64,000 nucleotides of DNA from Treponema sp. (GTDB lineage Bacteria > Spirochaetota > Spirochaetia > Treponematales > Breznakiellaceae). The first letter of the stretch is position 1, and the number at the start of each line of letters is the position of its first letter. Below are positions 53,034 to 61,735 of this stretch, in pieces. The notes beneath the pieces were generated by a model, which had not been told where the DNA came from, ran no database searches, and saw nothing but the letters and a program-made list of their open reading frames with translations. The stretch spans positions 1-64,000 of the forward strand of contig WQZG01000007.1 of the NCBI GenBank assembly GCA_009780855.1, read 5' to 3'. The position numbers and the translations under genes are program-made.

Positions 53034-54653
53034 TTACTTTGAGTAGCGATCCCAGGAAGCCTGGTAAAGTGCTACGTAACGATCCGCACCCATGTTCTTT
53101 ATGTCATTAACATAAGAATTCCACTGGGAGAGCGGCCGCCTGCCGGTTACAAACTGTATCCGCTGCTCGGTAATATAGGTAACAATATCGTCAGTAAGGG
53201 CATTGAGCTGATCCTGTTCCGCGGTTGTAAACGACAACATGGGCAATGCTTTGACACTGATGTACGGTTTTATTATGTCGTATGAATCAAAAACAACCGA
53301 GGGCAAACGGGCGCGTTCAAATTCCTCGCGTGCGAATTCCGGACAGCCGCCTCCCGCAAAACCGATCGCGTACTGGCCTATGGCCTGCGGCATATTAAGC
53401 CCGTTTGGATTCTTGGTAATTAAATCTGTTAACGCATATGAACCGTCAGGATTTTTAATATATGTTACTCCTTCCTGGCCCAGCCTTATGAGCAATGAAC
53501 CTTCGTATCCGTAATAATAGTCGATCCACCGCATGGTTTCCGCAGGGTATTTGTTCTGATTGGAAATGGCGAAAGCTCCCAGGTTGAAAGGCACTCCTAT
53601 ATTGTTATCGACTGCAGGGCCGTAATTGCCCTTGAACGGAGGTGTGGTAACAAAATCATTGTATTTTGAGCCGATGATATCCGGAGTATTGTTAAAAAAG
53701 AAAGCGCCTATTAAATCCTGCTCGCCCTTGGCGGTAAAGGTTGGAATGTCCTGGGTAAACATCTCGGGGTCCATAAGGCCTTTGGCGTAAAGACCGGCAA
53801 GCCATTCAAGCTGCTGTCTGAAATTATCGGAAATTGCGAAAAGCCGAATCCTGCCGTCATCGCCCAGATCAATATAATTGGCATACTGGACATTGCCCAG
53901 CGACCCAATACCAAACGCCGAGTATGTGGAACTGAAAATGGAAGCTCCCAGAGTACGATCGGAATACGGTATTTCATCGTTGGGGTTCCCGTTCCCGTTG
54001 GCATCCTGGGTTTTGAATGCCGTAAGAACGGTTTCCAGTTCACCAAGGGTAGTCGGCACTTTAAGACCCAGGTTATCGAGCCACCGTTTGTTGATCCAGT
54101 TGTATGGTGAAGACGACTGAGAAATTTGAGGTTTGCTTGGCAGGGCATAAATGTTTCCGTCGGGCATCGTTATCGCCTTGCCCATGTCCGGCAGTTCCTT
54201 GATATCGTCCTTGAGGTTTACCCCGTATTGGTCGATGAGCTTGTTAAGCGAAATCAACGCGCCTTTGGAACCGTAATTTATTTGGTCTGCAATTGTAAGG
54301 GCGCAGCGGTAGAAAAAATCAGGGTAATCGCCGGAAGCTAAAAGAACATTCTTCCGTTCTGCAAAACCCTGGTTGGGCGCTGTGGTCCATTGGATGTGGA
54401 TATTCGATTTGTTTTCATATTCGTTAAAGCAATAAAGTTCATCCCAGTTCCGGTGGGTCACATTCTGATTGCCGAAACCTGTAAGGGTGATCTTATCCTT
54501 TACAATCGGATAACCGGTTGGATTGAAATTACTGTTGGACGCCGCTGCTGCCGCTCCGCTGCCTTGAGTCTGATTGTTTCCGGAGCCGAAAACAAGCACT
54601 CCTGTCAGCACCAGAATAACTGCCGCAATAATCATTCTCTTAACATTGTTCAT
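53034..54653 (-). CDS. Extracellular sugar-binding protein 1 (LplA-like)
   Basis: 539 residues. Signal peptide MIIAAVILVLTGVLVFGSG, then a Gln/Ala/Asn-rich linker and the LplA-like fold (KNVLLASGDYPDFFYR). The loop DANGNGNPNDEIPYSD near 220 looks like the calcium loop common in this group. It follows the other binding-protein gene in the same operon (71-bp gap), so the single permease pair has two candidate receptors. Probably differs from the second in sugar choice. Confidence 0.85.
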   Translation of the reverse strand: MNNVKRMIIAAVILVLTGVLVFGSGNNQTQGSGAAAAASNSNFNPTGYPIVKDKITLTGFGNQNVTHRNWDELYCFNEYENKSNIHIQWTTAPNQGFAERKNVLLASGDYPDFFYRCALTIADQINYGSKGALISLNKLIDQYGVNLKDDIKELPDMGKAITMPDGNIYALPSKPQISQSSSPYNWINKRWLDNLGLKVPTTLGELETVLTAFKTQDANGNGNPNDEIPYSDRTLGASIFSSTYSAFGIGSLGNVQYANYIDLGDDGRIRLFAISDNFRQQLEWLAGLYAKGLMDPEMFTQDIPTFTAKGEQDLIGAFFFNNTPDIIGSKYNDFVTTPPFKGNYGPAVDNNIGVPFNLGAFAISNQNKYPAETMRWIDYYYGYEGSLLIRLGQEGVTYIKNPDGSYALTDLITKNPNGLNMPQAIGQYAIGFAGGGCPEFAREEFERARLPSVVFDSYDIIKPYISVKALPMLSFTTAEQDQLNALTDDIVTYITEQRIQFVTGRRPLSQWNSYVNDIKNMGADRYVALYQASWDRYSK

Positions 54654-54724
54654 TCAAAATCTCCTTGTATTTTTTTCACCTGGGGATTTGCTGATGTAAA
54701 ATTGATCCCCTGGTTTTTTTCATC

Positions 54725-56392
54725 CTACTTTCCCGCATTTTTTAAATAATTATCGTAAGTTTTCTGATACGCGCTGATAATGTTCGCGATGCCCATTTGA
54801 TTTAACGTATTTACATACGCAGTCCAGTTGGCGTCATTCAACGCAAGGTCACCTGTAATAAATCTTGCCCACATCTGGTTTCTGTAATTGGTTACGTCGT
54901 TAAGCGGCTGAGATATAGGGTCAAGAACAGACGCTTCAAAGTACATGGGAGGTAAATATTTATCAGGTTTATAAGGCACATAGCTATCTATGGTATACTT
55001 GTATAACCTTGTGTTTAAACCTTCCGGACCGTAAAATTTATCATCTGAAACTCCCAATTGTTTGGAATGTCTGTTGTACGAAGCCACACCGTACTGCATC
55101 CAAAAGAGATTTGTTGAACCTCCCTGGGAACCGATATTTATCCATTGGGCCGGTTCTCCCGTATAACTTAAATCACCAGGCTTTGGATAATCCCATTCAA
55201 TACCTTGTCTACCTATACGCATATTCAAAATACCTTCCAGGCTGAAGAACCAGTCTACCCACCGCATAACAACTTCAGGATATTTACATTTGGTTGTTAC
55301 AATAAGCGCCCCGGTTGTTACCTGTGTATCCGGCCAATAAATGCCCAACCGGACTCCATTTGGACCTTGCATCGGAGCTATGGCGTCCAGATCCATTTGT
55401 CTTGGACTGGTCATGGCGTAAATGGTGGACGGCGCCTGCATGATTACTGAACCCAGTAACATTCCCGCAGGATCTTCAGCCAGCTGTCTTAACTGCGCCT
55501 GAGTTATTGAAAATGAAGTGGGATCCAGGAGCCCTTCATTAACAAGACCGTTTAAATACTGCAGTGCCTGCCTGAACTCCGGTTTATTATAAGCGATATC
55601 TACTTTATCATCTTTGGTTACATAGAATCCGTTCATGTCCATCTGGATGAAAGAATTTACAAAAAACGGAACTACCTGATTAGTACCGTTTCCAGCAGGT
55701 TGGAAAGTGATAAGCGGAATTTCATCTGCTTTTCCGTTGCCGTTGGGATCTTTTGTTTTAAATGCCCTCAATACATCCTGAAATTCCGCTGTAGTTGACG
55801 GAACTTTTAGGTTTAATGCTTTTAACCATGCTGAATTAATGTAGAGTTTTGCATTAAACAAGGTATGGATCGAATCAGAGGAGAATGGAAGGCCGTAAAT
55901 ATTTCCGTCCGGAGCTGTAATAAGTGATCTTGATTCCGGCATTTCTTTGAACATATCTTTTATCCAGTAACCATAAGTATCAATTACATTATTCAATGGA
56001 GCAAAAACTCCGTCTTTGCCGTAAGATACTTCATCATTTCTGGTAAAACCCGCATTCATATAAAAGTCCGGCAGATCACCGCTGGCGATGCTTAACCTGC
56101 GCTGTTCCGCTACTGAATCCGGTGGCGCTACCTGCCAGCTAAGTTTTACACCGGTTTTTTGCTCATAGGATTTTGTAAATTCGTTTGTTTCAAAATTTTC
56201 TATTGAAGCTGATCCGCCGGCAAATACCTTAAGGGTGACAGGGCTGTTTACCACCGGAAATGTCCCGGGCGCTGTAACAATACTGCTTCCCGCACCGCTC
56301 TGCGCTGCAGCAGCCTGTTGCTGTCCGCCGGCCGCAAACACTGCCGCAGCCAGGATGAGCATTAATAAAACCGCAAAACCATTCTTTTTCAT
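54725..56392 (-). CDS. Extracellular sugar-binding protein 2 (LplA-like)
   Basis: 555 residues from the ATG at 56392, which has GGAGGAATGCATA before it and starts the signal peptide MKKNGFAVLLMLILAAAVFAAGGQQQ; an upstream ATG in that SD region (56407) is rejected. LplA-like: RRLSIASGDLPDFYMN, LRAFKTKDPNGNGKADEIPL (calcium-type loop) and YPEVVMRWVDWFFS. It lies directly downstream of the LplC permease (61 bp) and is the more likely primary receptor. Confidence 0.87.
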   Translation of the reverse strand: MKKNGFAVLLMLILAAAVFAAGGQQQAAAAQSGAGSSIVTAPGTFPVVNSPVTLKVFAGGSASIENFETNEFTKSYEQKTGVKLSWQVAPPDSVAEQRRLSIASGDLPDFYMNAGFTRNDEVSYGKDGVFAPLNNVIDTYGYWIKDMFKEMPESRSLITAPDGNIYGLPFSSDSIHTLFNAKLYINSAWLKALNLKVPSTTAEFQDVLRAFKTKDPNGNGKADEIPLITFQPAGNGTNQVVPFFVNSFIQMDMNGFYVTKDDKVDIAYNKPEFRQALQYLNGLVNEGLLDPTSFSITQAQLRQLAEDPAGMLLGSVIMQAPSTIYAMTSPRQMDLDAIAPMQGPNGVRLGIYWPDTQVTTGALIVTTKCKYPEVVMRWVDWFFSLEGILNMRIGRQGIEWDYPKPGDLSYTGEPAQWINIGSQGGSTNLFWMQYGVASYNRHSKQLGVSDDKFYGPEGLNTRLYKYTIDSYVPYKPDKYLPPMYFEASVLDPISQPLNDVTNYRNQMWARFITGDLALNDANWTAYVNTLNQMGIANIISAYQKTYDNYLKNAGK

Positions 56393-56453
56393 TATGCATT
56401 CCTCCATTAAATATTTATCAACTACGGAATTTCCGTGTTAATATTCATTGATA

Positions 56454-57341
56454 TCAGCCTTTTACCGAACCGATCAGAAGACCCTTAACAAAATGTTTTT
56501 GGACAAACGGATACAGCAGCATTACCGGAAGGCTGGCCACGACAATAAGCGAATATTTGAGCAGTTCGACAAGCTGCTGCCTTTTTACCATTTCTTCCAC
56601 ATCCGCAAGCATGGACATATCCATACTGTTAAGTATCAGGATATTGCGCAATGGTATTTGCAGCGGAAATAAATTCTGTTTGTTCAGGTAAATTAATGCG
56701 TCGAAATAGCTGTTCCAGTGATCGACTGCGTAATAAAGTGTTATGACGGCTATGACAGGTCTTGCCAGCGGAATGACTATCTGCAGAAACGTACGCAGAT
56801 CGCCTGCGCCGTCAATTTCTGCTGAATCGTAGAGTTCACCTGGAATTGATGTCTGTAAAAAAATCCGGGTAATAATCAAATTCCAAACACCTATTGCGCC
56901 GGGAATTATCAGCGACCATCTTGTATTAACCATGCCCAAAGACTTGACAAGAAGGTAAGTAGGAATTAAGCCGCCTGAGAACATCATGGTAAAGGTTATT
57001 AAAAATATTAAAACATTCCTGCCGTAAAATTCTTTGCGTGATAGCGGATACGCTGCTATCAATGTCATAAAAACATTGATAGCTGTTCCGACTATCGCAT
57101 AATAAAATGAATTTGCATAACCCATCAACACGGGATTATATTGGGCGACTGCTGTATATCCCTTGAAATTTATTCCGATGGGCCATAACCAGACCTCCCC
57201 GGATGTGACTTTGGCAGGATCGCTGATTGACGCGCTTACGATGTAGATCAACGGATAAATAACAATTATCAGAATCACAGTCAGCAGGAATGTGTTTATA
57301 ATATCGAATGTCAAATCGGATTTTGAACGTTTTATTTTCAT
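56454..57341 (-). CDS. lplC: Sugar ABC permease, LplC/MalG-type (second system)
   Basis: 295 residues, six helices, EAA loop LQTSIPGELYDSAEIDGAGD, ending QKHFVKGLLIGSVKG. Shares a base with the end of the lplB gene, so both are translated together. Close in sequence to the LplC at 6914-7798, consistent with duplication of the system or long divergence. No ATPase nearby. Confidence 0.9.
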   Translation of the reverse strand: MKIKRSKSDLTFDIINTFLLTVILIIVIYPLIYIVSASISDPAKVTSGEVWLWPIGINFKGYTAVAQYNPVLMGYANSFYYAIVGTAINVFMTLIAAYPLSRKEFYGRNVLIFLITFTMMFSGGLIPTYLLVKSLGMVNTRWSLIIPGAIGVWNLIITRIFLQTSIPGELYDSAEIDGAGDLRTFLQIVIPLARPVIAVITLYYAVDHWNSYFDALIYLNKQNLFPLQIPLRNILILNSMDMSMLADVEEMVKRQQLVELLKYSLIVVASLPVMLLYPFVQKHFVKGLLIGSVKG

Positions 57342-58249
57342 CAGAATAAACCTACTTCGCCGTATTTTTTGGCCAGCTTGTTCACTATCAGAATCAGAAC
57401 AAGGTTAATAACAGAGTTAAACAATCCGATTGCTGTAGCGAGACTGTAATCTGTATTGAGAAGTCCGATTTTATAAACGTAGGTCGATATAATTTCTGAT
57501 GAATTGAGATTCATTGGGTTTTGCATCAAAAATATTTTTTCAAACCCAATGCTCATAATCCTGCCTGCGTTCAGAATCAGCAGGGTAATCGCTGTAGGCA
57601 TCAGAAAAGGTAAGTCAATAAATAAAATCCTTTTGAACTTACTGGCGCCGTCCACAATCGCCGCTTCCACGATCTGCGGGTCTATGGCGGAAAGAGCTGC
57701 AATGTAGACAATTGATGAATAACCCATTGTCTGCCAGATCCCTGACACAACATAAATCGTCTTGAAATACGAAGAAATGCCCATAAAATTAACAGGCTCA
57801 ATTCCCAGTTTTGACAGCATAAAATTGATAAGACCGTAATGGGGAGACAGAAACTGCAGAATAATTGAAACCATAACAACAGTCGATATAAAGTGCGGCG
57901 CGTAAGTAATCATCTGGACTGTTTTTTTTAATTTCATGCTTACTGCTTCGTTTATTGAAATTGCCAGAATAATCGGCATTGGAAAACCAAAAACCAACTG
58001 ATAAAGGCTGATGGAAAACGTGTTCCATATAAGGGAACCAAAGAAGTAAGATTGGAAAAATTTAATAAAATTGCTGAATCCCACCCATGTGCTGCCTGCG
58101 AATCCTTTTACCGGGTTATACTTCATGAACGCCATTGCCAGGCCGCCCATGGGTATATATTTAAAAATCAGAAAGTACGCAGCAGGAAGGAGCATCATCA
58201 GATAAAGGCCGGGATGTCTTTTCATGGCATTAAGTAGACGGGTTATCAA
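57341..58249 (-). CDS. lplB: Sugar ABC permease, LplB/MalF-type (second system)
   Basis: 302 residues from a TTG at 58249 with GGAGG eight bases before; the first in-frame ATG is at 58225. Basic N-terminus, six helices, EAA loop AIDPQIVEAAIVDGASKFK, C-terminus KLAKKYGEVGLF. It lies 25 bases after the AAA/nuclease gene and heads the permease/binding-protein operon, possibly co-transcribed with that gene. Confidence 0.88.
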   Translation of the reverse strand: MITRLLNAMKRHPGLYLMMLLPAAYFLIFKYIPMGGLAMAFMKYNPVKGFAGSTWVGFSNFIKFFQSYFFGSLIWNTFSISLYQLVFGFPMPIILAISINEAVSMKLKKTVQMITYAPHFISTVVMVSIILQFLSPHYGLINFMLSKLGIEPVNFMGISSYFKTIYVVSGIWQTMGYSSIVYIAALSAIDPQIVEAAIVDGASKFKRILFIDLPFLMPTAITLLILNAGRIMSIGFEKIFLMQNPMNLNSSEIISTYVYKIGLLNTDYSLATAIGLFNSVINLVLILIVNKLAKKYGEVGLF

Positions 58250-58274
58250 GATACATGCCTCCTTTTTTTATTAC

Positions 58275-59843
58275 TTAACTAATATCCCACTCAACAATAT
58301 TCCGTAACTTCCGGCTAAAGACGATTCCTGCAATGATTATTTTTTTACCGCTGTCCGCGTAAATTGAAGTATAATCTTTTTCTTCGATTTGAAACAATGC
58401 ATCTTCAACAGGTTCATCTACTTTGAATTCAAAGATGTAAATGAAGTTCCCGGCAAAGACAACGCTGTCCATTCTTCCGTTGGCTGTGTGTACTTCGTTT
58501 TTACAGTCCAGTCCCAGCATATTGATAATATTTGAAACTGCGAACTCGAAATAGTATTCGGTAATTTTACTGCTTAGAGAATAATCAACTTTGTTAAGGT
58601 AAAGTTTTAACAGATTGAAAAAATCGTCCGGTTTACCGTCCAGCAGGGATTTTATAAACTGAACAGACACGGAATTTTTGACTTTTTCGTCGGCTTTGGA
58701 ATAATTACCGGATAAAAACTGCGCCAGAGTCTGACGGACTTCAATGTTGGGATAATTTAATTTATAAAATCCTGTCGTTTCGTTATAATCACGGATAGTA
58801 AGATAGCCGGCCTGGTACAGCAGGGGAAAAAGCGTTATGTTACTGTCCCTGTAATCTGCAAAACTGTTTGCCTTCATCTGTGCTTCTTCAACATCAACTA
58901 TGTCGACATCTTTCATTTCAAGATATTTTACCAAAAAAGACGGAGTCCCGGTCATGCTCCAGTATGAACCAAACTCCGCTGAATTTTCGAAATGATTTAA
59001 TATGCCGTAAATGTTATAGACCGATAATTTTTTTTTGGTAAAAAAATAACCGTTATAATATTCTTTTAATTTTTTAAGGTAATCATCCCTGCCGCCGTAT
59101 AAAGGCGCATAGGCCGTGATCTCCGGTTCAAAGTAAGTTAAAAGCTCATCCTGTGTTATTCCGCAAACATCGCAGAATTCCGGCATCATTGAAATATCAA
59201 ACGCCTGGTTCATTCCGGAGAACATGCTGACCTGGGCAAATTTTGTAACGCCGGTAATAAACGCGAATTTGAGGTAGCGTTCATTCTGTTTGATTACACT
59301 GTAAAAACCTTTTAAAACTTCCCGCAGCTGCCTGTTTAGTTCCGGCTGGTTAATCGTGGTCAGCAGCGGATTATCATATTCATCAATAATAACAACAACC
59401 GGTCCGTTTTTTTTATATATTTCTGCCATTAATTTTTCAAAATTAAGGAATGGGAATTCATTGAATTCAATATTAACGCTGTAATTTTTAGCGCTTTCTT
59501 TTATAGCAAAGTCCAGTCTGGCTTTTAATGCTGTAACTCCGTCATCTGACGTATAATCACCGGCTCCCAAATCAATATAAATTACCGGAAAAGTTTTCCA
59601 TTCCCAGTCTGTATTTGATATTGCAAGGCCGTCAAAAAGTTCCTTCTGGTTTTTAAACAGCGATTCTATGGTAGAACATAAAAGCGATTTGCCGAACCTT
59701 CTGGGGCGGGAAAGAAAGACAGTTCTGTACCTGGCAGCCATGTTGTATATGTGCATGGTCTTGTCTACATAAACATCATATTCCCTGCGGAGGGTGCTGA
59801 ATACCTGGACTCCCCCGATTGGCAGTTTTCGCCTGTTCATCAA
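58275..59843 (-). CDS. AAA-ATPase_like / PD-(D/E)XK protein (DUF1703)
   Basis: 522 residues. Walker A in SRPRRFGKSLL (about 45-55), Walker B in VVVIIDEYDNPL, both in an AAA-ATPase_like domain, then a C-terminal PD-(D/E)XK nuclease fold with MDSVVFAGNFIYIFEFKVDE (Asp, Glu-x-Lys). These proteins are abundant and often multi-copy in gut bacteria and treponemes; their role is not established (mobile or defence-like has been suggested). Adjacent to the Lpl operon but functionally unlinked as far as can be seen. Confidence 0.88.
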   Translation of the reverse strand: MMNRRKLPIGGVQVFSTLRREYDVYVDKTMHIYNMAARYRTVFLSRPRRFGKSLLCSTIESLFKNQKELFDGLAISNTDWEWKTFPVIYIDLGAGDYTSDDGVTALKARLDFAIKESAKNYSVNIEFNEFPFLNFEKLMAEIYKKNGPVVVIIDEYDNPLLTTINQPELNRQLREVLKGFYSVIKQNERYLKFAFITGVTKFAQVSMFSGMNQAFDISMMPEFCDVCGITQDELLTYFEPEITAYAPLYGGRDDYLKKLKEYYNGYFFTKKKLSVYNIYGILNHFENSAEFGSYWSMTGTPSFLVKYLEMKDVDIVDVEEAQMKANSFADYRDSNITLFPLLYQAGYLTIRDYNETTGFYKLNYPNIEVRQTLAQFLSGNYSKADEKVKNSVSVQFIKSLLDGKPDDFFNLLKLYLNKVDYSLSSKITEYYFEFAVSNIINMLGLDCKNEVHTANGRMDSVVFAGNFIYIFEFKVDEPVEDALFQIEEKDYTSIYADSGKKIIIAGIVFSRKLRNIVEWDIS

Positions 59844-59946
59844 TTCATCTTACCATGATTTGTGCCAAATTGTAAATTATTTTTTCCGGTTTACTTGGGA
59901 TATCTCCGGTACAGCTCTGTACTGCGGCATAACCCTGTACTGCGGA

Positions 59947-59975
59947 TTGTCATTAAATCGGTTTTGACATAAAAT
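59947..59975 (+). promoter_or_regulatory. Promoter for the ABC exporter operon
   Basis: TTGTCA at 59947-59952 and TAAAAT at 59970-59975, 17-base spacer. An AAGGAAGTGG ribosome site and the TTG start at 60005 follow. Confidence 0.6.
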
Positions 59976-60004
59976 ATGCAATATACCAAAGGAAGTGGTA
60001 AAAA

Positions 60005-61735
60005 TTGTTTAATCTCCTGGTAAAGGCAAAAAAATATTTGCCGCACATTATTGTGGTTGTCGTGCTTCTTTTTTTTATTGCCATGTGCGATTTATTGCTG
60101 CCGCGCCTTATGGCCGGTCTAATTAATAACGGCATCAACAAAAGCAACACTGATTATATTCTGCGATCAGGCTTTCAGATGATAGGAATTTCCCTTTTCG
60201 CTGTGATCTGTAATATTGTTTCCGGTTATTACGCATCAGTGGCCTCAATGGGTTTCGGCAGGGACCTAAGGTCAGAGGCGTTCTCAAAAATCACCTATTT
60301 TTCGCTTCAGCAGACCGACCAGTACGGAACTTCGTCCCTTATTACGCGTACATCAAGCGATGTCAGGGAAATGCAGTCGCTTCTGGAATCCGGCCTTAAT
60401 GCCGTAATTTCAGTGCCGCTGCATATGATCGGCGGGATTGTTATGGCCCTTTCAATGGATACCAGCCTCGCCTGGATAATTATCGCATCAATGCCTATTC
60501 TGATAGCCGTCATAATAATAAACATTTTGTGGGTGCGGCCGCTTTTTGTAACAATGCGCGAAAAACTGGACAGCGTTAGCCGGGTTTTACGCGAAGTTTT
60601 GTCCGGAGTGCGTGTTATCAGGGCGTTTAATACGACGGATCTTGAAAACGAGCGTTTTAACCAGACAAATTTGGCCTATACAAGGGCCAACCGCACCTCA
60701 CGTTACCGCATGGCTCTGCTTAATCCGGTTACGACCATAGTAACTTCGGGCGCTACTGTCGCCGTATACTGGTTCGGCCAGTTCCGCATTGAGGCCGGCG
60801 TCATGAGCGCCGGCGATATCATGGCTTTTTCGCAGTATGTCCTGCAGATACTGGGGGCTGTCCTGGGTTTGCAGATGATTTTTAACGGGATACCAAGCGC
60901 GATTGTCGCCTCAAGGCGGCTTAATGAAGTGCTGATTACGTCTCCTTCGCTTACCGATCCCGCGAATCCGCAGACACCGCAGGCCGGGATTCACGGTGAA
61001 GTAAGGTTTGAAAATGTCACCTTCCATTATCCGGGAGCGGAAAAACCGGTTCTGGATAATATTTCTTTTGAAGCGCGGCCCGGCGAAACTACCGCAATTA
61101 TCGGCGGTACAGGTTCGGGAAAATCAACCCTGGTTTCGCTTATCCCGCGTTTATACGACATACAGGGCGGAACGATCTATGTAAACCGGCTTGATATAAC
61201 CAAAATGACCCAGCATGAACTAAGGCGCAGGATCGGTTTTGTCACGCAGAAGGCCCAGCTTTTTACGGGCAGCGTCGCGGAAAATATCAGGTTCGGAAAC
61301 ACCGGGGTTCCGGACAGGGAAGTCATTGAAGCGGCAGACGTCTCGCAGGCGACCGAGTTTATCGATGAGATGAAGGACGGTTACCAGTCGTTTGTATCGC
61401 AGAACGCGTCAAACCTTTCTGGAGGGCAAAAACAACGCCTTTCAATTGCGCGCGCGATAGCCATAAAGCCTGAGATTTATATTTTTGATGACAGCTTTTC
61501 CGCGGTCGATTTTACAACCGAATCGGCATTACGCGAGGCCTTAAGAACGGTAACACAGAATGCCGCTGTAATAATTGTGGCGCAGCGTGTGTCAACAATC
61601 ATCGACGCCGACCGTATCATAGTTCTGGATTCCGGTAAATGCGTCGGTCAGGGAAGGCACGAGGAACTTATGAGAACATGCGGGGTCTACCGGGAAATTG
61701 TACATTCGCAGTTAAGGGAGGAAGAAATCGCATGA
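60005..61735 (+). CDS. ABC exporter half-transporter 1 (degenerate ATP site)
   Basis: 576 residues from a TTG at 60005, chosen for the AAGGAAG SD. Six helices, then an NBD from about 335: GGTGSGKSTL (Walker A), LSGGQKQRLSIARAIA (signature) and IYIFDDSFSAVD, where the catalytic Glu after Walker B is Asp. This matches the degenerate-site half of heterodimeric exporters such as TM287 and BmrC. Switch residue is in VAQRVSTI (His to Gln). Partner is the next gene, overlapping by four bases. Confidence 0.92.
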   Translation: MFNLLVKAKKYLPHIIVVVVLLFFIAMCDLLLPRLMAGLINNGINKSNTDYILRSGFQMIGISLFAVICNIVSGYYASVASMGFGRDLRSEAFSKITYFSLQQTDQYGTSSLITRTSSDVREMQSLLESGLNAVISVPLHMIGGIVMALSMDTSLAWIIIASMPILIAVIIINILWVRPLFVTMREKLDSVSRVLREVLSGVRVIRAFNTTDLENERFNQTNLAYTRANRTSRYRMALLNPVTTIVTSGATVAVYWFGQFRIEAGVMSAGDIMAFSQYVLQILGAVLGLQMIFNGIPSAIVASRRLNEVLITSPSLTDPANPQTPQAGIHGEVRFENVTFHYPGAEKPVLDNISFEARPGETTAIIGGTGSGKSTLVSLIPRLYDIQGGTIYVNRLDITKMTQHELRRRIGFVTQKAQLFTGSVAENIRFGNTGVPDREVIEAADVSQATEFIDEMKDGYQSFVSQNASNLSGGQKQRLSIARAIAIKPEIYIFDDSFSAVDFTTESALREALRTVTQNAAVIIVAQRVSTIIDADRIIVLDSGKCVGQGRHEELMRTCGVYREIVHSQLREEEIA

